A stretch of DNA of 64,000 bases from Microvirga guangxiensis (GCF_900102135.1 NZ_FMVJ01000015.1:1-64000), one strand, 5' to 3'; positions 1-9,248 are shown, counted from the first letter of the stretch. Made by a program: numbers and translations. Notes: generated by a model from the sequence alone, not told the origin.

Positions 1-1344
<1,344 letters not shown>

Positions 1345-1352
1345 TCACCCGG

Positions 1353-1381
1353 CCGGGCGGGCCCGCTCAGGGCCTGCCCGG
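1353..1381. other. GC-rich hairpin after copA
   Basis: Twelve-base arms (1353-1364 and 1370-1381) pair with one mismatch around the loop gctca. No T-run follows, so a rho-independent terminator is not clearly supported. It could slow or attenuate read-through from copA into the small Cys/His gene. Confidence 0.4.
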
Positions 1382-1387
1382 TTCGTC

Positions 1388-1415
1388 CCGAACATTGACG
1401 TGGCGCAATGTTCGG
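1388..1415. promoter_or_regulatory. Perfect 10-bp inverted repeat upstream of a small Cys/His protein
   Basis: CCGAACATTG and CAATGTTCGG are exact inverted repeats separated by 8 bases. They end 27 bases before the start codon of the small secreted protein. The symmetry and place suggest an operator for a dimeric regulator, possibly metal-responsive, but no regulator is identified. Confidence 0.45.
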
Positions 1416-1442
1416 TTCGCTCGGCCTGCTAGGATCTTCAGC

Positions 1443-1859
1443 ATGAACTGGATCCGGAACACATCCTGGCTCGTGCTGACGGCCATGCTCCTGCTGGCGG
1501 CCGCCGCGATAGGCCTTGTCGGTGGCTCGGCGGCCGCCGCGGCTCCGTCGGTTCCGGGGCACGCCGCCCATCTGTCCTCGGTCCACTTGGACCATGCCGA
1601 TGCCGGCCCACTCGTTCATGCCCACCATGACAGCTCATCCCCGGGGGGCGTTCATGAGGTCGGCACGATGGGCGGCCTGCCCTGCAATGCGGCCTGCCCG
1701 GTCGGCGCCGCGGGCTGCGTTCCGGCGCCACTGACCTCCCAAGCCGGCAGCCTTCTCCAACGGGATGCCGGAACGGTTTGCATCCATCCCAGGGACGACC
1801 TGATGCTGTCGGGGCTGGATCCCGACGCACAACCAAAGCCGCCCAAACCCGTCGCGTGA
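1443..1859 (+). CDS. Small secreted Cys/His-rich protein (copy 1 of 4)
   Basis: A 138-residue protein with a hydrophobic N-terminal segment (about residues 5-30) that looks like a signal peptide or anchor. It then has a His-rich stretch (HAAHLSSVHLDHADAG, VHAHHD) and a cysteine cluster (PCNAACPVGAAGCV). It ends in a proline/lysine tail (GLDPDAQPKPPKPVA). The start at 1443 is chosen because AGGA lies 9 bases upstream and the hydrophobic segment follows directly. Three proteins of the same plan occur in this island (4132, 8026, 11060). They resemble the loosely defined CopL/DUF2946-like metal-locus proteins. Periplasmic copper binding or sensing is inferred from residues and context; no function is established. 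Confidence 0.7.
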   Translation: MNWIRNTSWLVLTAMLLLAAAAIGLVGGSAAAAAPSVPGHAAHLSSVHLDHADAGPLVHAHHDSSSPGGVHEVGTMGGLPCNAACPVGAAGCVPAPLTSQAGSLLQRDAGTVCIHPRDDLMLSGLDPDAQPKPPKPVA

Positions 1860-1992
1860 CTTCCTGAAGCCCTCGTCCCTGCGCATCGCCGATGATGCCG
1901 CCCCGCAACGGGACATGAGGGTTGCTCCCAAAGCCGTGCCCTACCAACCAAGCTCAGGGCCTCCTCAACGGAAATTCAGAAAGGACAACGCG

Positions 1993-2997
1993 ATGTCCGC
2001 ACGCACTTTTCAGATTGCACTCGCCCTCACGGTCTCCCTCGGCGCCGCCGGCGCCCGGGCCGAGACGATCTTCGTCGCCAACGAGAACGGGCAGAGCCTC
2101 TCCATCGTCGATACCGAGACCTCCAAGACCGTCACGGTCCCGATCCCGATCTCGCCGCACAACGTCGACATCACCCCGGACGGCCGGCTGCTGCTGGCCA
2201 CCGGCATGCCGGCCGGCGGCCCCGGCAGCCACGCCGCCCACGGCCAATCGGGCGGCGGCCAGCTCGTTCTCATGGACGTGTCGGGGAGCGCGCCGGCCGC
2301 GCCAACCATCGTGACGGTGGGAGGGCACCCGGCACACGTAGTCCCCGACGCCCAGGGACGCCTTGCGTACCTGACCGACGCCGAGACCAATTCGGTCGTG
2401 GTGGTCGACATTGCCGCCCGCAAGGTGGCGGAGCGCATCCCCGTGCAGAACTATCCCCACGGCCTGCGCCTGTCGCCGGACGGGAGCCTTCTCGCCGTCG
2501 CGAACATGAAGAGCGGCACGGTCTCGCTCGTGGACCCGCGCGATCCGGAAAAGGTCGCGCATGTCCCGGTCGGACGCGGGCCGGTCCAGGTCGCCTTCGA
2601 CCCGAGCGGCCGCACCCTCGTGGTCTCCCTCAATGGCGAGAACAAGATCGCCATCGTCGACGTCGCGTCCCGGAAGGTGCTGCGGACGGCGCCCGTTGGC
2701 CGAGGGCCGGTGCAGGTCTTCGTCACGCCGGACGGCAAGACCGCCCTCGTGGCGAACCAGGGCTCGGCGGCGAAGCCCGACGACCGCGTGTCGGTGATCG
2801 CCCTGGGAACGGGCAAGCTGGTGAAGAACGTGACGGTCGGCAAGGGCGCCCACGGCGTCGTCATCGACCCCGACGGGGACACCGCCTACGTCACCAACAC
2901 GTACGCGAACACCATCTCCGCCGTCGACCTCGACGATCTCACGGCCGGGAAGACCTACCCGGTCGGAAAGGGGCCGAACGGCGTCGCAGCCCGCTAG
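1993..2997 (+). CDS. Secreted YVTN-family beta-propeller protein
   Basis: A 334-residue protein with a signal peptide ending ...GAAGARA-E, followed by repeated blades of about 42 residues. Each blade carries variants of 'V..TPDG..AYV.N...NTIS.VD' (for example FVANENGQSLSIVDTET and AYVTNTYANTISAVDL). This is the YVTN/lactonase-like seven-bladed propeller fold. An insertion near residues 70-90 is rich in Gly and His (GPGSHAAHGQSGGG). The start at 1993 follows a GAAAGGAC ribosome-binding site and places the signal peptide correctly. Such propellers recur in copper loci, but their ligand is unknown. A periplasmic scaffold or metal-binding role is inferred from context. Confidence 0.85.
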   Translation: MSARTFQIALALTVSLGAAGARAETIFVANENGQSLSIVDTETSKTVTVPIPISPHNVDITPDGRLLLATGMPAGGPGSHAAHGQSGGGQLVLMDVSGSAPAAPTIVTVGGHPAHVVPDAQGRLAYLTDAETNSVVVVDIAARKVAERIPVQNYPHGLRLSPDGSLLAVANMKSGTVSLVDPRDPEKVAHVPVGRGPVQVAFDPSGRTLVVSLNGENKIAIVDVASRKVLRTAPVGRGPVQVFVTPDGKTALVANQGSAAKPDDRVSVIALGTGKLVKNVTVGKGAHGVVIDPDGDTAYVTNTYANTISAVDLDDLTAGKTYPVGKGPNGVAAR

Positions 2998-3148
2998 GCC
3001 TCCCGGGGATCTTGAAAGGCCGGGCAGGCGGATTTCGGAGCCTGCCCGGCAACACCGGGCGCGATAGCAAGCCGTCCCTTGACCGAGATCAAGGCAGCTT
3101 CCGCGCCCAAGGTTCACAGTGAACACCGTCTCGGATGGGAGATTCCAC

Positions 3149-3385
3149 ATGACCGCCACGCCAACGGTTCCGTCAGTGCCACCCAGGACCTGGAGGACAC
3201 TCCTGGTCGGCACGCCCCTGGGCTGGACCCTCGCGCTCGCGGTCGCCGCGCTCGGCGTCTACCTGTTCGCGACGCACACGGGCCACATCCTGGCCGCCCT
3301 GCCCTACCTCCTCCTGCTGGCCTGCCCGCTGATGCACCTGTTCATGCACGGGGGCCACGGCCACCATCACGGAAAGCGCGAGTGA
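3149..3385 (+). CDS. DUF2933-type small membrane protein
   Basis: A 78-residue protein with two hydrophobic helices (about residues 23-43 and 47-65) and a His-rich C-terminus (MHLFMHGGHGHHHGKRE). This matches the DUF2933 pattern often found beside copper and silver efflux genes. The ATG at 3149 has GGGAGA 7 bases upstream and is preferred to a GTG at 3119. Its stop overlaps the GTG start of the next gene, so the two are probably translated together. The His tail could bind metal at the membrane surface; that is inference. Confidence 0.7.
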   Translation: MTATPTVPSVPPRTWRTLLVGTPLGWTLALAVAALGVYLFATHTGHILAALPYLLLLACPLMHLFMHGGHGHHHGKRE

Positions 3386-3678
3386 CCGTCGCCAGGTCCG
3401 ACCGCCTGCGATTGGCCGAGCTCACGTCGGGCGCGGGCGCGCTCGTTCTCGGCGTCGGACTTGGTGTGCTCGCCGCCGACCGTCTCGGCCGCTTTGGCCT
3501 TCCGCTCCTGCTCGTCGGTGCGGCTGTCCACGCCTGGGGCATGCTCGACAGGCACCGCCTCAAGCGCCGGGCCGACGCTCCGGATGCCTGGTGGGAGCCC
3601 GTGGCCTACTGGACGTGCTGGGGCCTTCTCGCCGTGCTCGCGGCCGGCCTCATGGCACGCCTGTCCGGTGTCATCTGA
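3382..3678 (+). CDS. Small two-helix membrane protein
   Basis: A 98-residue protein starting with GTG inside the stop codon of the upstream gene (GTGA overlap), a sign of translational coupling. It has hydrophobic segments at about residues 14-48 and 72-95, separated by a basic loop with DRHRLKRR and a Trp-rich stretch (DAWWEPVAYWTCWG). I do not recognise a family with confidence. Its coupling to the DUF2933 gene suggests the two act together in the membrane. Confidence 0.6.
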   Translation: MTVARSDRLRLAELTSGAGALVLGVGLGVLAADRLGRFGLPLLLVGAAVHAWGMLDRHRLKRRADAPDAWWEPVAYWTCWGLLAVLAAGLMARLSGVI

Positions 3679-3686
3679 CCGACGCG

Positions 3687-3989
3687 TCAGCGCCCGATCA
3701 TCCGGTTGTAGACCGGCACGAACAGGACGCTCCCGATCCATGCCGCCGCCGCACTGCCCGCGATCCCCTCCACGAGGGTCCGGCCGGGACTCTCGGGGTG
3801 CGTTGCGAAGAGACTCACCCATCCATGGGCAAGGCCGGAAGTCGGCCACACGAACGACAGCACGTAACAGATCACGAACAGGCCCACGAGGGTGCTCGTC
3901 AGGGCCCATCCCGTGGCCACCAGGTTCATCGGAGCGCCCTGGCGCATGCCGGCGGCCGGAAGCGCATCTCGAAGAGTTGAAGAGGACAT
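3687..3989 (-). CDS. DUF5676-type membrane protein
   Basis: A 100-residue protein on the opposite strand to its neighbours. It has two hydrophobic segments (about residues 25-50 and 72-95) and a conserved-looking N-terminus with NLVATGWALTSTLVG. The ATG at 3989 is preceded by AAGGAGG at ideal spacing, and a TATAAT hexamer lies on the minus strand at 4029-4024. The pattern fits DUF5676 small membrane proteins seen in heavy-metal islands of proteobacteria. The function is not known. It ends 8 bases from the convergent gene. Confidence 0.65.
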   Translation of the reverse strand: MSSSTLRDALPAAGMRQGAPMNLVATGWALTSTLVGLFVICYVLSFVWPTSGLAHGWVSLFATHPESPGRTLVEGIAGSAAAAWIGSVLFVPVYNRMIGR

Positions 3990-4131
3990 CGAGGCCTCCT
4001 TCGGTTCGCCTTCGACAACCGCCATTATATACCCGATGATGTCCGTTGCGTTGACGAAAGCGGAACGCCAACCGATGACGGGATTGATCTGGAACAATGG
4101 AAAGCGGACTGAACCAGGTAGTCTTGAGCGC

Positions 4132-4482
4132 ATGACACCCGTACGGTCCCTGATCTCCGGCCTGGTTCGCTGCGTTCTCGCGGCAGTGCTGGTCATCGGC
4201 CTGCTCGGGCCATCCGCGATGGCCGCAGGAGAGCATCGCACCGTGGCCGCGACCGCCATCTCCCATGGATCCCCGGCGCACGATTGCTGCGATCCGGAAC
4301 CTGCCGCACCGGATGGGAGCTGCGCCCTGGCCTGTGCCCAGGCCCGCTGCGGGTCGACGGCTGTTCCCGCCATCGCGAGCTTGCCTGCGCCCCATGATCG
4401 GCGGGCGATCCGATGGGAGATCGTGTCCGTTCTCCTCGATGACATCTCTCCCGAGACGACGACTCCTCCTCCCCGAGCCTGA
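4132..4482 (+). CDS. Small secreted Cys/His-rich protein (copy 2 of 4)
   Basis: A 116-residue protein with an N-terminal hydrophobic helix (about residues 6-28, ending PSAMA). The cysteine-rich centre reads HDCCDPEPAAPDGSCALAC and continues with a further Cys. The tail is proline-rich (TTPPPRA). It shares the plan of the proteins at 1443, 8026 and 11060: export signal, His/Cys cluster, hydrophobic patch, PP-basic end. It is divergent from the DUF5676 gene and 77 bases upstream of a DUF305 gene. A periplasmic metal-binding role is inferred only. Confidence 0.65.
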   Translation: MTPVRSLISGLVRCVLAAVLVIGLLGPSAMAAGEHRTVAATAISHGSPAHDCCDPEPAAPDGSCALACAQARCGSTAVPAIASLPAPHDRRAIRWEIVSVLLDDISPETTTPPPRA

Positions 4483-4559
4483 GACGACATCCGCAGTCGG
4501 GCCGCGCACCCGTGGCCATCGTCCTTTCGGAAGCTCGAACGTTCTCGAGGAGAACCATC

Positions 4560-5153
4560 ATGAAGTCATCCATTCTCGCTCTCGTCCTCGCCGCCGGCCT
4601 GTCGGTTCCGGCCCTCGCCCAGCAGGCTGTCCCGTCCGATGCGGACCACAACGCGCACCACCCGGAGCAGGCCCAGGCGCAGACCACCCCGCCGATGGCA
4701 AGCCCCCAGGGCCAGACGGGTCCCGTGACCGCACCGCAGGGCGGCACCATGCCAGGCGGTCAGCGCCCCGGCGGCATGATGTCCGGCATGGGCCAGAACA
4801 TGATGATGAACTGCCCGATGATGCAGGGCGGCATGGCGGGCATGATGGGCCGCGGAGGCGGCTCCATGCAGATGGGCCAGACCCGGGGCGACCAGGGCGT
4901 CGCCTCGCTCGCCATGAACGCGGTCAACGAACGCATGCACCGCGAGATGGCCATGGAGTACACGGGCAACGTCGATGCCGACTTCGTCCGGAACATGATC
5001 GCCCACCATCAGGGCGCCGTCGACATGGCCAAAATCCAGGTGGCCTTCGGCAAGGACCCGAAGATCCACGAGCTCGCCGAGACCGTCATCAAGGCGCAAG
5101 AGGACGAGATCGCCATGATGAAATCCTGGCTCGCCGCGAACGCGAAGCCCTGA
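4560..5153 (+). CDS. DUF305 periplasmic protein, Met-rich
   Basis: A 197-residue protein with a signal peptide (cut after ...VPALAQ). A linker unusually rich in Met, Gly and His follows (MSGMGQNMMMNCPMMQGG and GGSMQMGQ). The DUF305 domain comes last, with its signature FVRNMIAHHQGAVDMA and the later EDEIAMMKSWL. DUF305 is a ferritin-like helical fold common in copper loci. Methionine clusters are typical Cu+ ligands in the periplasm, so copper binding is a reasonable inference. The ATG at 4560 has a CGAGGAGAA ribosome-binding site. A second DUF305 gene lies at 7003-7530. Confidence 0.85.
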   Translation: MKSSILALVLAAGLSVPALAQQAVPSDADHNAHHPEQAQAQTTPPMASPQGQTGPVTAPQGGTMPGGQRPGGMMSGMGQNMMMNCPMMQGGMAGMMGRGGGSMQMGQTRGDQGVASLAMNAVNERMHREMAMEYTGNVDADFVRNMIAHHQGAVDMAKIQVAFGKDPKIHELAETVIKAQEDEIAMMKSWLAANAKP

Positions 5154-5306
5154 GCCCGCCGGGGCGGCGGAAGGCCGCCCCACCCCGGGCGGGACGGGAT
5201 TCCCTGATGCGGACATGCCCGACCGTCGTCGGGCCCAGGAGCCGCCATGCGCTCCCGCATGCCTGCCCGGGGGCCTCGAACCCGCCGACTTCCCAAGGAA
5301 CCAGAC

Positions 5307-6197
5307 ATGAAGAAGTACGCCACGAACAAGATCGCCCTGGCCGGCGCCGCCGCGCTCGCCCTCGCCACCATCGGATACAGCATCCGTTCCGAAGCCACCG
5401 AAATCCTGGAGGTCTCCAAGCTCCCGGGCCACACGCACATCCATGGCCTGGCCGTCGACCGGCAGGACCCGTCCAGGCTCCTCATCGCCACCCATCACGG
5501 CCTGTTCCGCGCAGGCCCGGACGGCAAGGCGGAGCGCATCTCCGAAGTCCAGGACTTCATGGGCTTCAGCCCGCACCCGAGCGACCCGAGGACGCTGTAC
5601 GCCAGCGGGCACCCGCGCCAGGGCGGCAATCTCGGCTTCATCGCCTCGACCGACCAGGGCAGGACCTGGACGCAGGTCTCCCCCGGCGTGAACGGCCCGG
5701 TGGACTTTCACCAGATGACGGTCAGCCCCGCCGATCCGAACACGGTCTACGGCGCCCACGGCGGGCTCCAGATCAGCCGGGACGCGGGCAAGACCTGGAA
5801 GGTCGTCGGCCCCACGCCCGACAAGCTGATCGATCTCGCCGCCTCGGCCAAAAGCGCGGATACGCTCTACGCGGCGACGGAGGCCGGGCTGCTCGTCAGC
5901 AAGGATGCCGGCAAGACCTGGACGCCCATCCTCGAGGGCGCACCCGTCAGCCTCGTGGAGATCACGCCCGACGGCACGCTCTACGCCTTCGTCCTCGGCC
6001 GTGGGCTGGTGCGCTCGGCGGAGGAACCGGTGAACCTCACCGAGCTCGGTGGCGACTTCGGGGGCGGCTATCTCCTGCATCTCACCGTCGATCCCGGCAA
6101 TCCCAACCGGCTGTTCGCCTCCACCGGCAAGGGCCGCGTGCTGACCAGCACCGACCAGGGGCGGACCTGGGGCAGCTTCGGCTCCTCCGGCTCGTGA
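5307..6197 (+). CDS. Secreted sialidase-like beta-propeller (F510_1955-type)
   Basis: A 296-residue protein with an N-terminal hydrophobic signal (about residues 8-27). It has repeated Asp-box-like motifs (STDQGRTWTQV, SRDAGKTWKVV, SKDAGKTWTPI, STDQGRTWGSF), the mark of BNR/sialidase-type propellers. Near the N-terminus the motif HTHIHGLAVD suits the F510_1955 family, which is annotated as glycosylhydrolase but is common beside DUF305 and copper genes. The start at 5307 follows AAGGAACC. No sugar-cleaving role is evident here; a structural or metal-linked periplasmic role is inferred from neighbours. Confidence 0.8.
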   Translation: MKKYATNKIALAGAAALALATIGYSIRSEATEILEVSKLPGHTHIHGLAVDRQDPSRLLIATHHGLFRAGPDGKAERISEVQDFMGFSPHPSDPRTLYASGHPRQGGNLGFIASTDQGRTWTQVSPGVNGPVDFHQMTVSPADPNTVYGAHGGLQISRDAGKTWKVVGPTPDKLIDLAASAKSADTLYAATEAGLLVSKDAGKTWTPILEGAPVSLVEITPDGTLYAFVLGRGLVRSAEEPVNLTELGGDFGGGYLLHLTVDPGNPNRLFASTGKGRVLTSTDQGRTWGSFGSSGS

Positions 6198-6209
6198 GAG
6201 GAGCATCCG

Positions 6210-6329
6210 ATGATGGGCATGACGGACGGCATGGGATGGATGATGGCGGGGATGGGCCTTGTCTGGCTCCTCGTCGTCATCCTGCTCGTCCTCGGGATTG
6301 CGGCCCTGGTGAAATACCTGCGCCGCTGA
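6210..6329 (+). CDS. 39-residue Met-rich membrane peptide
   Basis: A short frame with a good ribosome-binding site (GAGAGGAGC) 12 bases after the propeller gene and 15 bases before the cytochrome gene. It begins MMGMTDGMGWMMAGMG, giving seven Met in the first 15 residues, then one hydrophobic helix (LVWLLVVILLVLGIAALV) and a basic end (KYLRR). The packing inside an operon, the ribosome-binding site and the membrane helix support a real gene. The Met-rich end could bind Cu+ on one face of the membrane; this is inference. Confidence 0.65.
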   Translation: MMGMTDGMGWMMAGMGLVWLLVVILLVLGIAALVKYLRR

Positions 6330-6344
6330 CCCTGAGGATTCCCG

Positions 6345-6791
6345 ATGCCTTTCTTCCGACGCCGCACCATCCTCGCCGGCGCGGCGGTCCTGGTTCTCGG
6401 GGCCGTCGTGCTGGCATGGGTGATCGTCCCGGGCCGGGAGCACGCCGCCCGGGTCGAGCTCGGCCGGAGGCTCTATGCCGACCACTGCGCCTCCTGCCAC
6501 GGCACTGCGCTTCAGGGCGAGCCCAACTGGCAGTATCCGAAGCCTGATGGGCGCATGCCGGCCCCGCCGCACGATGCCTCGGGCCACACGTGGCACCACT
6601 CCGACGAGGAGCTGTTCCGGATCACCAAGTTCGGCATGGCGGCCGTCGTGCCGGGCTATGAGAGCGTCATGCCCGCGTTCGCCGGCGTCCTGTCGGACCG
6701 GGAGATCGAGGCCGTCCTGGCCTATATCAAGAGCACCTGGCCGGATCGCGAGCGCACCTACCAGCAGGAGCGGAGCCGCGGCCGCTCCTGA
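6345..6791 (+). CDS. Membrane-anchored c-type cytochrome
   Basis: A 148-residue protein with an N-terminal anchor helix (about residues 8-28) and one haem-binding motif, CASCH (residues 49-53). A distal Met is plausible in YESVMPAFAGVLSD. The end of the domain shows the usual IEAVLAYIKSTW helix. It is a class I monohaem cytochrome facing the periplasm. It closes the plus-strand group DUF305, propeller, 39-residue peptide, cytochrome, so it may pass electrons in periplasmic copper oxidation. That role is inferred, not shown. Confidence 0.85.
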   Translation: MPFFRRRTILAGAAVLVLGAVVLAWVIVPGREHAARVELGRRLYADHCASCHGTALQGEPNWQYPKPDGRMPAPPHDASGHTWHHSDEELFRITKFGMAAVVPGYESVMPAFAGVLSDREIEAVLAYIKSTWPDRERTYQQERSRGRS

Positions 6792-7002
6792 GGAGGCGGC
6801 CTTGCCGTTGAAAGGCGATCACCTTGGCGGCGTGCGCCTCCAGGGCGTACCGACACCGAGCTGGCGCCTGATTGCCCGCGCGTCCGCCTTCTCCGGCCAT
6901 GAGCGGATCCCCCCTCATCAAAGGAGCGCGGCGCGCCCGAGCACGGACCGCTCCCGTCCCAGGCGAGGAGCGGTCCGTGCCCAACCTGTGCACGGGCTCG
7001 CG

Positions 7003-7530
7003 CTACTTCGTGGAGCCGGTCGCCTCGTTCCTGGTTTCGCTCTGGGCGTTCTTCTTCAACCAATCCTTCATCTCGGCGATCTCACGCTCCTGCTCCTTGA
7101 TGACCTTCTCGGCCATCCTCTTGGCCTCGGCGTTGTCGCCTGTCTTCAGCACGACCCGGGCCATGTCGACGGCGCTCTGGTGGTGGGGGATCATCCCGCA
7201 GATGAAGGCCACGTCCGAGTCCTTGATCATCATGCCGGTCATCATCGGGCCGTGCATCTTCGTCATGGCCTCCATGTAGCCCTTCTGGGCCTCGTTCATG
7301 TTGGCCATCATGCCCTGCATGTTCTGGTTCATGCCTTGCATGTCCATGCCCTGCATCATCTGGTGCTGTCCGCCGGCCTGCGCCGCCGTCCGGCACTCCT
7401 CGGGCAGGCCTTCGGTCGACATGGCCATCGGGCCTCCCGAGGGATGCTGCATCTGGGCCTGCTGGGCGATGGCGCCCGACGCCGCGAGCGAGGCGGCGGT
7501 GCCGAGGACGAGAAGGATACGGGTGTTCAT
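7003..7530 (-). CDS. DUF305 periplasmic protein (second copy)
   Basis: A 175-residue protein with a signal peptide (MNTRILLVLG to AIAQ). A Met/Gln/Asn-rich linker follows (MMQGMDMQGMNQNMQGMMAN), then the DUF305 signature (GMIPHHQSAVDMARVVL and QEREIAEMKDWL). The start at 7530 is set by AAAGGAG just upstream. It shares the domain and Met-rich plan of the gene at 4560, but the linker sits differently and the genes run towards each other, so this is divergence rather than a recent copy. It lies last in the minus-strand group 11440 to 7003. Periplasmic copper binding is inferred. Confidence 0.85.
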   Translation of the reverse strand: MNTRILLVLGTAASLAASGAIAQQAQMQHPSGGPMAMSTEGLPEECRTAAQAGGQHQMMQGMDMQGMNQNMQGMMANMNEAQKGYMEAMTKMHGPMMTGMMIKDSDVAFICGMIPHHQSAVDMARVVLKTGDNAEAKRMAEKVIKEQEREIAEMKDWLKKNAQSETRNEATGSTK

Positions 7531-7567
7531 GACAGGTCTCCTTTGGGGTTCGGGAAGGGGGATCGGA

Positions 7568-7900
7568 TCAGGCTGCCATCCTGCGGCAGCTTTCCGCACA
7601 GCGACGGCATTGGTCGACGCATTCCTGCATGTCGCCGACCTGTTCGCAGGAACGGGCGCATTCCTCGCAGATCTCCGCGCATTCGCGGCATGTATGCTTG
7701 TGGTGAGGCGTTCCGATCAGCATGAAATGGGCTGAGGTGCGGCAGATCTCGGCGCAGGCCATCATGAGGCGGAAATGGCCGGGCTCCACATGCTTGCCGC
7801 CCTGCTCGAGGCAATGGGTCATCGCCATGCCGAGGCAGGTCCGGTAGCAGCGCAGGCACTCGTCGATGCAGGCCTGCATCTCCTTGGACATCTGGTGCAT
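7568..7900 (-). CDS. Csp-like four-helix Cys-rich copper-binding protein
   Basis: A 110-residue all-helical protein with 14 cysteines at helix spacing, for example CIDECLRCYRTC, CRECAEICEECARSC and CVDQCRRCAESC. This is the pattern of copper storage proteins (Csp, DUF326), in which Cys residues line the core of a four-helix bundle and hold many Cu+ ions. No signal peptide is visible, so it resembles the cytosolic Csp3 type. AGGAGA lies upstream of the ATG at 7900. It sits 37 bases before the DUF305 gene on the same strand. Function by family is well supported. Confidence 0.85.
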   Translation of the reverse strand: MHQMSKEMQACIDECLRCYRTCLGMAMTHCLEQGGKHVEPGHFRLMMACAEICRTSAHFMLIGTPHHKHTCRECAEICEECARSCEQVGDMQECVDQCRRCAESCRRMAA

Positions 7901-8025
7901 AAGGTTTCTCCTGAATTCCAGGCGCAGTGAGGTGTCGGCCCGCAAGGGCACGGCGCCTGACGCGCCGCGGGCAGGTCTCATGGCGAACGGGAACTCACGC
8001 CGAGGCGTGCCTGCCCGTCCCTGGC

Positions 8026-8385
8026 TCAGGCGAGCTTTGGCGGTCGGTCGAGCCCCTGCGGCGGGATGGGCACCGCCCCTCGATCCCTTGGGATCGCCAG
8101 GACGGTCCATGGCATCGGGGCGGTCGCCAGGCTGGCGAAGCCCGGCACGACGGCCATGATGCAGCCGGGATGGCAGCAGGTCCGGCCCGTCGCATGGGGC
8201 TTCGTCGGGGAGACGTGGTCGTGATCAGGTGTGACTTGGGTAACCCTGGCCATGTGCTCGTGATGGGCTTGCACGGCCGTTGTCCCACCCTCTGCCCGTG
8301 CGACCGCATACAGCGGGGCGCTCGCGATGCCGAGCGCGAGCATCGCGACCGTCAGGAGGCGGAGTATGAAGCGAACGCGGGGCAC
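8026..8385 (-). CDS. Small secreted Cys/His-rich protein (copy 3 of 4)
   Basis: A 119-residue protein with an N-terminal hydrophobic helix (about residues 8-28). Histidines follow (AHHEHMARVTQVTPDHDHV), then a short cysteine cluster (RTCCHPGCIM), a hydrophobic stretch, and the tail IPPQGLDRPPKLA. The tail resembles that of copy 1 (GLDPDAQPKPPKPVA). Competing open frames across the same bases lack a signal peptide and this composition. It lies between the Csp-like gene and the Dsb genes. Metal binding is inferred from the His and Cys. Confidence 0.65.
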   Translation of the reverse strand: MPRVRFILRLLTVAMLALGIASAPLYAVARAEGGTTAVQAHHEHMARVTQVTPDHDHVSPTKPHATGRTCCHPGCIMAVVPGFASLATAPMPWTVLAIPRDRGAVPIPPQGLDRPPKLA

Positions 8386-8591
8386 GGCATCATCCTGGGG
8401 TCATGGTCCCAACGCCCCCCCGCGGCATCTGTTCCCTGCCCTGATGAGGCCGCCGAGCATGGCGGCCGGGAGGGAGCCGCTGAGCATGGGGCCCTATCCA
8501 TTCCGTTGGGCCGAGCCCCACGCGGAGCCAGGGGATGGGACCCAGGGCAAGCGAGGGCGTACGGGATCGGCCGAGGCAGACATTGCAGGCA

Positions 8592-9248
8592 TCACGTCCC
8601 CTTCCGCGCCTGCTCGACCTCGCTCCGGACCAGGTCGAGGAGTTGCTGCGGACCGAAGTCGGTCAGGAGCTTGCCGTTGACGAAGAAGGTCGGCGTCTGC
8701 CGGACGTTGTTAGCCTTCAGGTCCGCGACGTCCTGCTCCAATGCACGGCGGAAGACTGGCGAGGATCCCAAGGACTTCGCGCTTGGAACGTCGAGGCCGG
8801 CGGCCCCAGCGGAGCCCCAGGCCTTGTCCAGATCAGGCGCGCCGTGAATGGCCCATTCCGGCTGGTTCGCCAGCAGCGCTTCCAGAACCGGTACAAACTT
8901 GTTTTGGAGGTGAGCCGCCTCGAGGATGGCGACCGCGACGTCGGACCCCTCATGGAAGGGCGCGTACCTGAGGACGAGCCTCACCTCGGCCGGGTAGGCT
9001 GCCATGATCTGCTTGACGATGGGGTAGAAGGCCCGGCACGCCTCGCAGGATGGGTCGAAGAACTCGACGATGGTGACTCGAGCCTGCGCCGGACCGATCA
9101 CCGGCGAGTGAGATCGCACGAGGGTTTCGGTGGCGCGGTTGACCGCAAGCACGTTGGCCTTGCCGTATCGGTCATAGAGGAAGGCCCCGCCGGCGAAGGC
9201 AACGACCACAAACAGGGCCGTCAGGGCGACGAGAACGCGCTTAGACAT
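8592..9248 (-). CDS. DsbA-family periplasmic thiol oxidoreductase
   Basis: A 218-residue protein with an N-terminal hydrophobic anchor (about residues 6-25) and a thioredoxin-like DsbA fold. The active site is CEAC in VEFFDPSCEACRAF, with the cis-proline segment VRQTPTFFVNGK near the end. It overlaps the dsbB gene by 8 bases. It would oxidise or isomerise thiols in exported proteins. In a copper island this fits repair of copper-damaged disulfides, or loading of the Cys-rich secreted proteins nearby. Confidence 0.9.
   Translation of the reverse strand: MSKRVLVALTALFVVVAFAGGAFLYDRYGKANVLAVNRATETLVRSHSPVIGPAQARVTIVEFFDPSCEACRAFYPIVKQIMAAYPAEVRLVLRYAPFHEGSDVAVAILEAAHLQNKFVPVLEALLANQPEWAIHGAPDLDKAWGSAGAAGLDVPSAKSLGSSPVFRRALEQDVADLKANNVRQTPTFFVNGKLLTDFGPQQLLDLVRSEVEQARKGT

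Noticed and set aside
3119-3148. GTG at 3119 as start of the DUF2933 gene
   Set aside because: No ribosome-binding site there, while the ATG at 3149 has GGGAGA.
8386-8591. Possible gene between the third Cys/His protein and dsbA
   Set aside because: Open frames exist on both strands but lack ribosome-binding sites and protein-like text.
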